Part shown: piece by piece, positions 19,666 to 30,179 of the stretch | How positions within the stretch are numbered: the stretch's first letter is position 1 | How the letters are laid out: each line of letters begins with the position of its first letter | Source of the DNA: Amorphus orientalis | GTDB lineage: Bacteria; Pseudomonadota; Alphaproteobacteria; Rhizobiales; Amorphaceae | Assembly: GCF_030814015.1 (NCBI RefSeq) | Contig: NZ_JAUSUL010000001.1 | Location: 710,001-774,000 of the forward strand | Direction: 5' to 3' | Length of the DNA stretch: 64,000 nt | Notes under the pieces: generated by a model | The model's database searches: none | What the model saw: the letters and a program-made list of their open reading frames with translations, nothing else | Told to the model about the DNA's origin: nothing | Translations under genes and position numbers: made by a program

Positions 19666-20958
19666 TCACCCCATCAGGTTGGGCAGGCCGAGGGCGATCG
19701 CCGGGAAGGCCAGAAGCAGGATCATCCGGCCCACGTCGGCGAGGATGAACGGCACCACGCCCTTGAAGATCGTGCCGATGGGCACGTCCGGCAGGACGGT
19801 CTTCAGCACGAACACGTTGAGCCCGACCGGCGGCGTGATCAGCGAGATCTCCGTCATGATCACGACGACGATGCCGAACCAGACCAGGTCGTAGCCGAGC
19901 GCTCCGATCAGCGGCGCGAAGATCGGCACGGTCAGGAGCACCATGGACAGGCTCTCCAGCACCATGCCGAGCACCAGATAGACGGCGAGCACACCGAGCA
20001 GGATCACGAACGGCGGCACGTCCTGGGCCGAGGCGAAGGCGGTCAGATCGTTCGGCAGACCGGCGATGTTGACGTAGTTGGCGAACACCAGCGCGCCGAT
20101 CAGGACGGCGAACATCATGGTGGTCGTCGCCGCCGTTTCGGCCAGGATCTCTCCGACGATGCGGTAGGTGAGGGCGCGCCGGTACAGCGCGATCAGGAAC
20201 GCGCCGAACGCGCCCATGCCGGCGGCTTCCGTCGCGGTGAAGGCGCCGACATAGATGCCGCCGATCACCAGCACGAACAGCCCCATGATGCCGAGCACGC
20301 CGCGGGTGGCGCGCAGCTTTTCCGCCATGGGGACCTTCGGTCCGCGCGGCCCCTTGGACGGGTCGAGGGCGCAGACGACGCGGACGGCGACGATGTAGCT
20401 CAGGATCCCGATGATGCCCGGGACGATGCCGGCGATGAACAGCCGGCCGATGTCCTGCTGGGTGGTGACGCCGTAGATCACGAGGATCACGCTCGGGGGG
20501 ATCAGGATGCCCAGCGTGCCGCCGGCGGCGATCACGCCGGAGGCGAGGCTGTCGTCGTAGCGGTACTTGCGCATCTGCGGCAGCGCGACCTTGCCCATCG
20601 TGGCGGCCGTCGCCAGCGATGATCCGCAGACGGCGGAGAAGCCGCCACAGGCGACCGCGGTGGCCATCGCGAGCCCGCCCGGCCGGGGGCCGAGCCAGGC
20701 GTGACACGCCGCATAGAGCTCGTCGGAGAGGCCCGCCCGGGTCACGAAGTTGCCCATCAGGATGAACAGCGGCACCACCGACAGGGTGTAGGAGAGGCCG
20801 GTGTCGAACACGGTCTGGCCGACGATCGCCCAGGCACCCTGGGCTCCGATCATCAGGATCAGTCCGACGCTCCCGACGATGCCCATGGCGACGGCGATCG
20901 GAACGCCGGCGAACAGGAGAATGAGAAGGCCGATCAGGCCCGGAACCCAGCTATCCAA
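19666..20958 (-). CDS. TRAP transporter large permease subunit (DctM family)
   Basis: The large, multi-pass subunit of a tripartite ATP-independent periplasmic transporter, which moves an anionic substrate with an ion gradient. It is 430 residues and almost entirely hydrophobic, with DctM landmarks VPLFILMGNFVTRAG, GGFSAVCGSSLATAATMG and LIPPSVILVIYG. The start appears to be TTG (MDSWVPGL). It is last in the dctP-dctQ-dctM order, only 6 bases after dctQ. The substrate cannot be read from this subunit. Confidence 0.93.
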   Translation of the reverse strand: MDSWVPGLIGLLILLFAGVPIAVAMGIVGSVGLILMIGAQGAWAIVGQTVFDTGLSYTLSVVPLFILMGNFVTRAGLSDELYAACHAWLGPRPGGLAMATAVACGGFSAVCGSSLATAATMGKVALPQMRKYRYDDSLASGVIAAGGTLGILIPPSVILVIYGVTTQQDIGRLFIAGIVPGIIGILSYIVAVRVVCALDPSKGPRGPKVPMAEKLRATRGVLGIMGLFVLVIGGIYVGAFTATEAAGMGAFGAFLIALYRRALTYRIVGEILAETAATTTMMFAVLIGALVFANYVNIAGLPNDLTAFASAQDVPPFVILLGVLAVYLVLGMVLESLSMVLLTVPIFAPLIGALGYDLVWFGIVVVIMTEISLITPPVGLNVFVLKTVLPDVPIGTIFKGVVPFILADVGRMILLLAFPAIALGLPNLMG

Positions 20959-20964
20959 GAGATC

Positions 20965-21486
20965 CTATGCCTCCGCTTCGCCGCGATGGAACACGGCGAT
21001 GGCAGCGACCACGGTCGCCACGGCAGACAGCGCCGCCATCGCGTAGGCGACGGGCGCGAGCGGGATGCGCAGAAGAACGGTCGTGTCGCCATAGGCGGCG
21101 AGCTCGACCCCCTTCTCGTAGAGCAGCCAGGCCGCAACGCCGAGGGCGACGGCGGTCAGGACGCGGCTCAGAATGCGCAGAACGGGAACCAGCGCGGCGG
21201 GCGCGCGGTCGTAGAACAGGAGCACGCTCACATGTTCCTGCCGACCGGTCACGATCGGCATTCCGACGAACACGATGAGGACCAGCATGACCTCCGTCGC
21301 CTCGAAGGCGCCGGGGACGGGTGCGGTGAAGAGATAGCGCCCGATCACGTCCACGACGGTCAGGATCATCATCGCGAACAGCAGAACGCCCGCGATGACG
21401 TGCAGCGCGGCCGCACATGCCGCCGGCAGACGCGCCGCCCACCGGCGGCGCGCTGCTGCTTCGGTTGGCCCGGACCGTGCGGTCAC
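20965..21486 (-). CDS. TRAP transporter small permease subunit (DctQ family)
   Basis: The small four-helix membrane subunit that couples the binding protein to DctM. The 173-residue protein shows four hydrophobic stretches (around 28-48, 62-82, 102-122 and 142-165), and VDVIGRYLF is the usual DctQ motif. The start is GTG overlapping the dctP stop (GTGA), indicating translational coupling. It sits directly between dctP and dctM. Confidence 0.9.
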   Translation of the reverse strand: MTARSGPTEAAARRRWAARLPAACAAALHVIAGVLLFAMMILTVVDVIGRYLFTAPVPGAFEATEVMLVLIVFVGMPIVTGRQEHVSVLLFYDRAPAALVPVLRILSRVLTAVALGVAAWLLYEKGVELAAYGDTTVLLRIPLAPVAYAMAALSAVATVVAAIAVFHRGEAEA

Positions 21487-22517
21487 TTGCTTTCCTTGGC
21501 CACTTCTTCCTTGAGCATCTTGAGGGCGGCTTCGCCGTCGATGCCCTTTTCCTTCGCCGCGTCGAGGAACACGGAATCGATGCCGGCGAGCTTCTCCTGA
21601 AGCGCCGACATGAAGGCGTCGTCGGCCTCGATGATCTCGATGCCCTCGGACTTCATCTTCTCCACACCGGCGGTGTCGGCGTTGTCCCAGGCCTGGCCCG
21701 CGATCCGCGCGAGCGTCTCGCCGGAGACCTCGTCGATCGCCTTCTGGTCCTCTTCGGAGAGCCCGTCCCAGGTACGCTGGTTCATGATGATGAAGAAGCT
21801 CGTGTTGTAGAGCCCGCCGTCAACGCTGGTGCCGTTCTTGATGACCGTGTCGATCTTAAAGAAGGGCACCGATTCGGCCGGGAACAGGATGCCGTCGGCG
21901 ACGCCGTTGGACAGGATCTCGTAAACCTGCGGCGACGGCGCGGAGACCGGCACGATGCCGAGCTTCTGGGCGACCATGTTGGCGAGCCCGCCACCGACGC
22001 GGTACTTGGCGCCGTTGAGCTGATCGGCGGAGGTCACCGCGTCCTGGGTGGTGTAGATCTCGCCCGGGCCGTGGGTGAACAGGGTGACGACCTTGACGCC
22101 CTCGTGCTCGTTGGCCTCCTTCAGATACTCCTCGAACACCCGCCAGTAGGCGACCGAGAGCGCCTCGGAGGTGTTCGACAGGAACGGAAGTTCCACCAGC
22201 GAGGTCAGGCCGAACCGGTTCGGCGTGTAGCCGTGCACGCCGTAGGCGACGTCGGCGGCGCCGTTGCGGATCAGGTCGTACTGGGCCGGCGGCTTGCCGA
22301 TCGGCGCCTGCATGACCTCGACCTTCACGCGGCCGTCGGTCACCTCTTCGACCTTCTCGCCCCACGGTCCGATGATGTCCGTCATCAGCGGATGTCCCGG
22401 CGGCAGCCAGTTCGATACGCGCAGGGTGGTCTGGGCGTCTGCCTGGCCGACTGCGGCGGCCGTGCAGACCGCGAGCGCCAGGGCGCCGGTCCTCAAGGTC
22501 TTACCAAGGACGGACAT
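21483..22517 (-). CDS. TRAP transporter periplasmic substrate-binding protein (DctP family)
   Basis: The soluble receptor that captures the substrate in the periplasm. It is 344 residues with a signal peptide ending AQA/DAQTTL. Features include RVSNWLPPGHPL, the DctP motif region around GGGLANMVAQKLGIVPV and the conserved Arg in AKYRVGG that normally binds the substrate carboxylate. The substrate is probably an organic acid, but I cannot name it. It leads dctP-dctQ-dctM; its promoter should lie in the 273-base gap to nagZ. Confidence 0.93.
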   Translation of the reverse strand: MSVLGKTLRTGALALAVCTAAAVGQADAQTTLRVSNWLPPGHPLMTDIIGPWGEKVEEVTDGRVKVEVMQAPIGKPPAQYDLIRNGAADVAYGVHGYTPNRFGLTSLVELPFLSNTSEALSVAYWRVFEEYLKEANEHEGVKVVTLFTHGPGEIYTTQDAVTSADQLNGAKYRVGGGLANMVAQKLGIVPVSAPSPQVYEILSNGVADGILFPAESVPFFKIDTVIKNGTSVDGGLYNTSFFIIMNQRTWDGLSEEDQKAIDEVSGETLARIAGQAWDNADTAGVEKMKSEGIEIIEADDAFMSALQEKLAGIDSVFLDAAKEKGIDGEAALKMLKEEVAKESK

Positions 22518-22790
22518 GCTCGGGTTCTCCTCTGTCCGGTTTCATTCTCTCTCGACCCCGACCCTGCAATGCCTGCGCCACATCGGGGCACAGGCGTGCT
22601 CCGATTTCCTCGCTGTGGCGCAAAGCCCCGGGTCAGTGGCGATATTTCAAACCTAAAACGTTGCCGCTGTCGAGCGGAACGGAGCGAAAGCGCGGTGATC
22701 CCGGGCGAGCGCGTGCGATGAGGATTAACGCGCAGGCAGTTCGCCTGCGCGATGGCCTTGGGTGCCCGAAAGTTGGGTCGTGCGAGGCCT

Positions 22791-23972
22791 CTAGAGCCCC
22801 TTCGGGGCCCCGAACCGGCGCTTCAGGTCCATGACCCGCGCATAGGACATCTCCAGCGACCGGCGGAACGCAGGGTCCTGCTCGGCGGCGGAGACCACGG
22901 CGGCGATCGCCTTCTGGGGGAAGTCGGGCCCCGTCGAGGCGTCGCCGGAGACCACCGCGATGTCGTTGCCGGCCTTCAGCGCGGCAACCACCGCGTCGAT
23001 GGCGCTCATGCGGTTGCGGATGGCGCGCATGATGAGATCGTCGGTGACGACCACGCCGCTGAAGCACAGCTCGTCGCGCAGCAGTCCCTGGATCAGCGAC
23101 GGCGAGATCGAGGCCGGCAGGGTGTCGGTCGCGCCGGGCCGGTCGAGCCGCAGGTGGCCGACCATGATGACGTCCACGGCCCGGGCATCGATCAGCGTCC
23201 GGTAGGGGATCAGCTCCGCCTCGCTCCAGGTCGCCGAGACGTCGACGGCGCCGTTGTGGCTGTCGCCGGCGGAGGAGCCGTGGCCGGGGAAGTGCTTCAG
23301 GGTGCCGGCCACACCGGCGGCGCGGTGCGCGGAGAGGAAGGCCCGGTTGTAGGCCGCGACCACTTGCGGATCGCTGGAATAGGCCCGGTTCGGCTTTGCG
23401 ATGACCGGGTTGGACGGATTGACCTCGACGTCGGCGATGGGGGCGAGGTTGACGTTGAAGCCCCAGGCGCGCAGCCCGTCGGCCATCTTGCGGTAGACCG
23501 CTTCGGCCTCCCCGGGCGAATAGCGCTGGGCCACGGTTTCCGCCGACGGCGTCGCCGGGAAGCCCATGGACGGCGTCAGCCGCGCGACCGCGCCGCCCTC
23601 CTGGTCGATCATCAGGAGAGGGGGCGTCGACCCGGCCGCCTCGATGAAGCCGGCGGCCAATGCCTTCACGTTCGCCGCCGTCGAGACGTTGTGGCGGAGG
23701 AACAGGACGCCGCCGACCCGTCCCGCGGCGAGGTCGTCGCGCACGGCCGCGGCCGAGGCGGAGCCCGGCGAGGATCCCTCGAAGCCGACCACGAGAAGCT
23801 GCCCGACCATCGTCTCCAGCGGCACGCCGGAGGGCACCCGCGCGGCGGGCGCCGAGCAGCTTGCGCTCTGGTTGCCGGCCTTGATGACGGAGGAGGGGTC
23901 ATCGCCGGTGGCGACGCAGGCCGAGGCGGCCAGCAGGATCACAGCGGCGAACGCGGAACGGATCAACGTCAT
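22791..23972 (-). CDS. Exported NagZ-like beta-N-acetylhexosaminidase (glycoside hydrolase family 3), lipoprotein
   Basis: A 393-residue GH3 enzyme. The NagZ loop KHFPGHGSSAGDSH supplies the general acid/base dyad, and VVTDDLIM carries the nucleophile Asp. NagZ removes N-acetylglucosamine from peptidoglycan fragments. Unlike cytosolic NagZ of E. coli, this one has a lipoprotein signal (ILLAASACVATGDD), so it should be anchored in the envelope. It is single-domain and monocistronic, with the TRAP operon downstream. Its role could be wall recycling or chitin-fragment use. Confidence 0.88.
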   Translation of the reverse strand: MTLIRSAFAAVILLAASACVATGDDPSSVIKAGNQSASCSAPAARVPSGVPLETMVGQLLVVGFEGSSPGSASAAAVRDDLAAGRVGGVLFLRHNVSTAANVKALAAGFIEAAGSTPPLLMIDQEGGAVARLTPSMGFPATPSAETVAQRYSPGEAEAVYRKMADGLRAWGFNVNLAPIADVEVNPSNPVIAKPNRAYSSDPQVVAAYNRAFLSAHRAAGVAGTLKHFPGHGSSAGDSHNGAVDVSATWSEAELIPYRTLIDARAVDVIMVGHLRLDRPGATDTLPASISPSLIQGLLRDELCFSGVVVTDDLIMRAIRNRMSAIDAVVAALKAGNDIAVVSGDASTGPDFPQKAIAAVVSAAEQDPAFRRSLEMSYARVMDLKRRFGAPKGL

Positions 23973-24147
23973 CGGCGGCGGCAGCTCCTTGGCGGCAGGG
24001 CGCCGCCATCCGATTGCGGTGCGGCAGGGTACGGACCGTCGCGATGCGAGGACCCGGCCCGTACCTGCCCGTTCCTGCCGTCGGGATCAACTCCTCCCGG
24101 CAACTTCCGCACAGCAGGTCCGTCCGCGAACGCACAGGAATTCCGCG

Positions 24148-24212
24148 GCAAAACGAAACCGGGGCGCCCGTCACGACCGGCTGAAAACACCTGATCGTGA
24201 CGGACGCCCCGG
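24148..24212 (-). terminator. Long hairpin terminator after the 2-aminobenzoyl-CoA monooxygenase/reductase gene
   Basis: Two 18-base arms, at 24159-24176 and 24195-24212, pair with one mismatch (17 of 18) around an 18-base loop. On the minus strand the second arm is followed by TTTCGTTTTG. It begins 48 bases after the stop of the flavoenzyme gene, so it should end that message. Confidence 0.75.
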
Positions 24213-24259
24213 CGTGTCGGAGCCAATGTTGTGCCCGGAGCCCGACGGCTCCGGTGCGC

Positions 24260-26605
24260 CTACTCGGCCGCCTGCTTGCGCTCGGTGGTGTAGCGGTGCT
24301 GCGGCCGGGCCTTGAGCTTGAGTTCCTTCAGCTCGGCGCGGGCGCGCTGTCCGTTGCGCAGGGCCTGATCATAGCCCGCGAGATATTGCGGCGGGCAGTA
24401 CATCTTGGCGAAGCCGTATTCGGCCGCCGCGTCGAGCCCCATCGCCGGATCGAGCAGGTGCGGGCGGCCCATGGCCACCAGGTCCGCTCGTCCCGCCGCC
24501 AGGATCGTGTTGACCTGGTCGGCGGTGGTGATGTTGCCGACCGCGACCGTCTTCACCCCGGCCTCGTTGCGGATCTGCTCGGCGAAGGGCGTCTGGAACA
24601 TGCGGCCGAAGATCGGCTTGGCATCCGGCACCGTCTGGCCCGTGGACACGTCCACCAGATCCGCGCCGTGCTCGACGAAGGCGCGGGAGATCTCCACCGC
24701 ATCGTCGCCGGTGATGCCGCCTTCCTTCCAGTCGGTCGCAGACAGGCGGATCGACATCGGCTTCTCGTTCGGCCACACGGCCCGCACGGCGTCGAACACC
24801 TCCAGCGGATAGCGCAGGCGGTTCTCCAGCGATCCGCCGTACTCGTCGGTCCGGGTGTTGGTCAGCGGCGACAGGAAGCTGGCCAGCAGGTAGCCGTGGG
24901 CGCAGTGCAACTCCAGCATGTCGAAGCCGGCCCGGTTGGCGCGCTCGGCCGCCTGGACGAACTCGCCCTTGATCCGGTCCATGGCCGCGCGGTCCATGAC
25001 CTTCGGGATCGGGCTGTTGTCGAAGTAGGGAAGGGCCGACGGCGCCTCCACGTCCCAGCCGCCGCTTTCGAGCGGCTGGTCGATGCCCTCCCACATCAGC
25101 TTGGTCGAGCCCTTGCGCCCGGAATGGCCGATCTGCATGCAGAACTTCGCGTGGGAGTTCGTGTGCACGAAGTCGACGATCCGCCTCCAGGCGGCCTCCT
25201 GATCGTCGGTGTAGATGCCGGCGCAGCCCGGGGTGATCCGGCCCTTCTCCGACACGCAGGTCATCTCCGTGTAGACGAGGCCGGCGCCGCCCATGGCGCG
25301 GGCGCCGTAGTGCACCAGGTGGAAGTCCTGGGGCAGGCCGTCGACGGCCGAGTAGGTGTCCATCGGCGAGACGGCCAGCCGGTTCTCCACGACCATGTCG
25401 CGGATGCGCAGCGGGTGGAACATCGGCGGCGGCGGGTTGTCCACGTCGACGTCGAAGCCTTCAGCGGCGACCTGCCTGGCGAACATCTTGTCGACGTCGC
25501 GGACGAACTCCTCTTCGCGCAGCTCCAGATTGTCGTAGGTGATCGCCTTGGAGCGCGTCATCAGGCCGAACGCGAACTGGAGCGGATCCATGTCCCAGTA
25601 GCGGTCGACGTGCTCGAACCAGACCAGCGAGACCTCCGCCGCGTGCTGGATCTTCTCCACGTCCTCGCGACGGTCGGTCTCGTAGGCGGCCAGCGCGTCG
25701 GCAACGGAGGAGCCGTTCGCCTTGAACGCCTCGAACAGGGCGATCGCGTCCTCCATGGCGAGCTTGGTGCCCGAGCCGATGGAGAAGTGCGCGGTGGACT
25801 TTGCGTCGCCCACCAGGACGATGTTGTCCTTGGTCCAGCGCTTGTTGCGGATGGCCGGGAAGTTGCGCCAGTAGGAGCGGTTGATCAGCAGCGGATGTCC
25901 GTCGAGCTGCTTGGCGAACACCTTCTCCAGATAGGTCGCCGACTCCTGCTCGCTCATGTTGCCCAGGCCGGCCCGCTCCCAGGTGTCCGGATCGGTTTCC
26001 ATGACCCAGGTCGAGAGGCCCGGCTCGTACTGGTAGCTATGGGCAATGAAGATGCCGTGCTCGTTCTCCTCGAAGAAGAACGTGAACGCGTCCAGAGGCT
26101 TGGTCGAGCCCATCCACGCGAACTTGTTCGGCCGGAGATCGACCGACGGCTCGAAGTGATCCTTGTAGGTCTCGCGCACCAGCGAGTTGATGCCGTCGGA
26201 GGCGATGACCAGATCGGAGTCCCGCATCAGGGCCTCGAAATCCTGGATCTCGGTCTCGAACTGCAGGTCGATGCCGAGCTCGCGGGCGCGTTGATGCAGG
26301 AGCAGCAGGAGCTGCTTGCGGGAGGTGCCGCAGAAACCGTTTCCGCCGATCCGATACACGTTGTCCTTGAACTGGATCTCGATGTCGTCCCAGTAGGCGA
26401 AGTGATCGGTAATCAGGCGGTAGCTCTCGAAGTCGTACTTCTCGAACGTCTGCAGCGTCTCATCCGAAAACACCACGCCGAAGCCGAAGGTGTCGTCGGG
26501 ACGGTTCCGCTCGTAGACAGTGATCTGCGTAGCCGGTCGCGCTTTCTTCATCAAAATGGCGAAGTAGAGCCCGGCGGGCCCGCCGCCCATCACGGAAATC
26601 TTCAT
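24260..26605 (-). CDS. 2-aminobenzoyl-CoA monooxygenase/reductase (two-domain flavoenzyme)
   Basis: A 781-residue fusion. Residues 1-390 form a FAD aromatic hydroxylase with GGGPAG at 7-12 and GDAKS at 266-270. Residues 395-770 form an Old Yellow Enzyme-type FMN barrel with [10 protein letters not shown] at 491-500 and [14 protein letters not shown] at 567-580. This layout is that of the Azoarcus evansii enzyme, which hydroxylates 2-aminobenzoyl-CoA at C5 and then reduces the ring, making 2-amino-5-oxocyclohex-1-enecarboxyl-CoA. Salicylyl-CoA 5-hydroxylase-type proteins share the first domain and cannot be fully excluded, but the divergent CoA-ligase cluster supports this call. A terminator follows. 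Confidence 0.85.
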   Translation of the reverse strand: MKISVMGGGPAGLYFAILMKKARPATQITVYERNRPDDTFGFGVVFSDETLQTFEKYDFESYRLITDHFAYWDDIEIQFKDNVYRIGGNGFCGTSRKQLLLLLHQRARELGIDLQFETEIQDFEALMRDSDLVIASDGINSLVRETYKDHFEPSVDLRPNKFAWMGSTKPLDAFTFFFEENEHGIFIAHSYQYEPGLSTWVMETDPDTWERAGLGNMSEQESATYLEKVFAKQLDGHPLLINRSYWRNFPAIRNKRWTKDNIVLVGDAKSTAHFSIGSGTKLAMEDAIALFEAFKANGSSVADALAAYETDRREDVEKIQHAAEVSLVWFEHVDRYWDMDPLQFAFGLMTRSKAITYDNLELREEEFVRDVDKMFARQVAAEGFDVDVDNPPPPMFHPLRIRDMVVENRLAVSPMDTYSAVDGLPQDFHLVHYGARAMGGAGLVYTEMTCVSEKGRITPGCAGIYTDDQEAAWRRIVDFVHTNSHAKFCMQIGHSGRKGSTKLMWEGIDQPLESGGWDVEAPSALPYFDNSPIPKVMDRAAMDRIKGEFVQAAERANRAGFDMLELHCAHGYLLASFLSPLTNTRTDEYGGSLENRLRYPLEVFDAVRAVWPNEKPMSIRLSATDWKEGGITGDDAVEISRAFVEHGADLVDVSTGQTVPDAKPIFGRMFQTPFAEQIRNEAGVKTVAVGNITTADQVNTILAAGRADLVAMGRPHLLDPAMGLDAAAEYGFAKMYCPPQYLAGYDQALRNGQRARAELKELKLKARPQHRYTTERKQAAE

Positions 26606-26710
26606 GGCTCGTCTCCCGAAGCGGCCGCGTGTGGTGGGATCGGGGAGTATCGCACCTCTTGTGCGCCCCGTACGGATATTTTAAGCTTGAAACAATTTAG
26701 GGCGCAAGCG

Positions 26711-26725
26711 ATCAATGTCATTGAT
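26711..26725. promoter_or_regulatory. Palindromic operator candidate in the divergent 2-aminobenzoate promoter
   Basis: ATCAATG-T-CATTGAT is a perfect 7-base inverted repeat centred in the 200-base gap between the divergent flavoenzyme and SDR/MarR units. A second, one-mismatch palindrome, TTTAAGCTTGAA, is at 26680. Both suit the MarR protein encoded downstream. The gap is AT-rich and must hold both promoters. Confidence 0.5.
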
Positions 26726-26805
26726 AAAAATCATGGCCGAATGCCGGAGTTTGGAGCTCGCCAGCGCGTGCACCGGCCGGAACGGTCGAATTTGAGGGGC
26801 GCGAT

Positions 26806-27570
26806 TTGAACGGGTCAAGCGGACGGCATGCGGCGATTACCGGCGGGGGAACGGGGATCGGCGCGGCGATTGCACAGGCCCTCAAGGCCGACGGATTCCG
26901 TGTCACGCTGCTCGGGCGGCGAAAGGACGTTCTGGAGCGGACCGCCGAGGCGATAGGCGGGGCCACGACGGTCCCGGCGGACGTGACGGACCCGGAGTCC
27001 GTTGCGGCTGCCTTCGACAAGGCGACCGCGGACAACGGCGCGGTCGAGGTGCTGGTCAATTCCGCGGGAATCGCCAGCACGGCTCCGTTCCTGAAGACCG
27101 ACATGGCACTTTTGAGAAAGCTGTTCTCCGTCAATGTCGAAGGGGTGGTGACCTGTTCCCAGGCGGTGCTGCCGGCGATGCTGGAAGCGGAAGCCGGACG
27201 GATCGTCAACGTCGCGTCCACCGCCGGGCTGAAGGGCTACGCCTACACCTCCGCCTATACGGCCTCGAAGCACGCGGTGATCGGCCTGACCCGGTCGCTG
27301 GCGCTGGAGACCGCCGGCAAAGGCATCACCGTGAATGCCGTCTGCCCGGGCTTCACCGACACCGATCTGACCGCCGAGAGCGTCGAGCGGATCGTGTCGC
27401 TGACCGGGCGGAGCGAGGACCAGGCCCGGGAGGCCCTGTCCAAGACCAACCCGCTGAAGCGTCTGATCCGTCCGGAGGAAGTGGCCGATGCCGTGCGCTG
27501 GCTGGTCGGGCCGGCGGCGAGCGCGGTCACCGGACAGTCGATCGCGGTCGCCGGCGGCGAGGTGATGTGA
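26806..27570 (+). CDS. SDR family oxidoreductase (3-hydroxyacyl-CoA dehydrogenase-like), 2-aminobenzoate cluster
   Basis: A 254-residue classical short-chain dehydrogenase: cofactor loop [12 protein letters not shown] strand, and catalytic Ser-Tyr-Lys in [20 protein letters not shown]. The start is TTG with GAGGGG at 6 bases. It opens the plus-strand unit of the 2-aminobenzoate cluster, so it probably oxidises an alicyclic 3-hydroxyacyl-CoA formed after ring reduction; that is inferred from context. The stop overlaps the MarR start (ATGTGATG), showing coupling. Confidence 0.85.
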   Translation: MNGSSGRHAAITGGGTGIGAAIAQALKADGFRVTLLGRRKDVLERTAEAIGGATTVPADVTDPESVAAAFDKATADNGAVEVLVNSAGIASTAPFLKTDMALLRKLFSVNVEGVVTCSQAVLPAMLEAEAGRIVNVASTAGLKGYAYTSAYTASKHAVIGLTRSLALETAGKGITVNAVCPGFTDTDLTAESVERIVSLTGRSEDQAREALSKTNPLKRLIRPEEVADAVRWLVGPAASAVTGQSIAVAGGEVM

Positions 27571-28091
27571 TGGCTCCGATGACCGGCTTCACGGCGCTGG
27601 ATGCGGAGACCAGGGCGCTGGAGCGTCCGCGCGACCACACCGGCGAGCTGCGTCTGTGGCTGCGCATGCTGGCCTGCACCAACATGATCGAGGCGGAAAT
27701 CCGCCGGCGGCTGCGCGAGCGCTTCGACGTCACGCTGCCGCGGTTCGACCTCATGGCCCAGCTCGACAAGGCGCCGGAAGGTCTGTCGCTCGGCGAGATC
27801 TCGCGCCGGATGATGGTGTCGAACGGAAACGTCACCGGTCTCGTCGAACGTCTCGCGGACGACGGGCTGGTGGAGCGGCGGGCATCGGACACCGATCGCC
27901 GGTCCACGTTCGTGCGTCTGACGCCGGCCGGCCGCAATGCGTTCGCCGTCATGGCCGAAGAACATGCCGAATGGATCGGCGAGCTGTTCGCCGATCTGTC
28001 GGGCAACGATATCGAGGTGCTTCTCGACCAGCTCGGTCAGGCGAAGGCATCGGTGCAGCATCATTCGAAAAAATGGGAGAGCGCGCGATGA
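27570..28091 (+). CDS. MarR family transcriptional regulator, likely of the 2-aminobenzoate cluster
   Basis: A 173-residue winged-helix repressor with [24 protein letters not shown] as recognition region and the wing [18 protein letters not shown], typical of MarR. Its location between SDR and enoyl-CoA hydratase, with 1- and 4-base overlaps, makes it the likely local regulator, perhaps sensing 2-aminobenzoyl-CoA or another aryl-CoA; the ligand is inferred. A GTG start 3 bases earlier is possible. Palindromes in the divergent gap are its candidate operators. Confidence 0.88.
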   Translation: MAPMTGFTALDAETRALERPRDHTGELRLWLRMLACTNMIEAEIRRRLRERFDVTLPRFDLMAQLDKAPEGLSLGEISRRMMVSNGNVTGLVERLADDGLVERRASDTDRRSTFVRLTPAGRNAFAVMAEEHAEWIGELFADLSGNDIEVLLDQLGQAKASVQHHSKKWESAR

Positions 28092-28921
28092 GCGACCGAT
28101 TCCAGATCGACCTGCCGTTGTCCGGCTACACGCCCAAGCATTTTCTTCTGTCGGTCGACGGACCGGTGGCGACCATCACGCTCAACCGTCCCGAGCGGAA
28201 GAACCCGCTCACCTTCGAAAGCTATGCGGAGCTGCGCGACACCTTCCGCGCGCTGCACCACGAGGAGCAGGTCAAGACCATCGTCGTGACCGGGGCCGGC
28301 GGGAACTTCTGCTCCGGCGGCGACGTGTTCGAGATCATCCAGCCGCTGCTCTCCCGGGACATGAAGGGGCTTCTCGACTTCACCCAGATGACCGGCGATC
28401 TGGTCAAGGCGATGCGCGCCTGCCCGCAGCCGATCATCGCGGCCGTCGACGGGGTCTGCGTTGGCGCCGGCGCGATCATCGCGATGGCCTCCGACGTGCG
28501 CTTCGGCACCGAGGCCTCGAAGGTCGCCTTCCTGTTCACCAAGGTCGGACTGGCCGGCTGCGACATGGGCGCCTGCGGGATCCTGCCCCGGATCATCGGG
28601 TTCGGGCGCGCCGCGGAACTGCTTTATTCCGGCCGGGTGATGCGCGGCGACGAGGGCGAGCGCTGGGGCTTCTTCAACCGCCTGCTGTCGTCGGACGCAG
28701 TGCTGTCGGAAGCCCAGGCCTTCGCCGCGGAACTCGCCAAGGGGCCGACCTTCGCCCACGGCATCACCAAGAAGATGATGCACATGGAGTGGGACATGTC
28801 GGTCGACCAGCTCGTCGACGCGGAGGCGATGGCTCAGTCGATCTGCATGCAGACCGAGGACTACCGCCGCGCCTTCGAGGCGTTCGCGGAAAAGAAGACG
28901 CCGATCTTCGAGGGAAACTGA
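28088..28921 (+). CDS. Enoyl-CoA hydratase/isomerase family protein
   Basis: A 277-residue crotonase. The oxyanion-hole segments are FCSGGDVFE and [21 protein letters not shown], and the second catalytic position lies in [12 protein letters not shown], where the usual Glu/Gly residues are replaced, so the reaction may differ from simple hydration. In this cluster it should act on an alicyclic enoyl-CoA after ring reduction of 2-aminobenzoyl-CoA. The ATG overlaps the MarR stop (ATGA). The longer open frame upstream is only the MarR region in another frame. Confidence 0.88.
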   Translation: MSDRFQIDLPLSGYTPKHFLLSVDGPVATITLNRPERKNPLTFESYAELRDTFRALHHEEQVKTIVVTGAGGNFCSGGDVFEIIQPLLSRDMKGLLDFTQMTGDLVKAMRACPQPIIAAVDGVCVGAGAIIAMASDVRFGTEASKVAFLFTKVGLAGCDMGACGILPRIIGFGRAAELLYSGRVMRGDEGERWGFFNRLLSSDAVLSEAQAFAAELAKGPTFAHGITKKMMHMEWDMSVDQLVDAEAMAQSICMQTEDYRRAFEAFAEKKTPIFEGN

Positions 28922-28925
28922 GCCG

Positions 28926-30110
<1,185 letters not shown>

Positions 30111-30179
30111 CAACACGCGATGCCGAGGAAGCGTCTGGGATCACCAACAAAAAGCACTTTCCGACCAGAGGACCGAGTG

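Noticed and set aside
19666-22517. TRAP transporter as the uptake system for anthranilate
   Set aside because: It is separated from the cluster by the nagZ-like gene and a terminator, and nothing in the binding protein shows an aromatic ligand site.
22518-22790. Search for a gene or regulatory RNA between nagZ and dctP
   Set aside because: Only short open frames and no hairpin with T-tract were seen; it is probably the dctP promoter region.
24197-26809. Open frame of about 870 codons opposite the 2-aminobenzoyl-CoA monooxygenase/reductase
   Set aside because: The minus-strand protein has two complete flavin domains; the plus-strand frame has no recognisable motif and His/Gly/Arg-biased composition.
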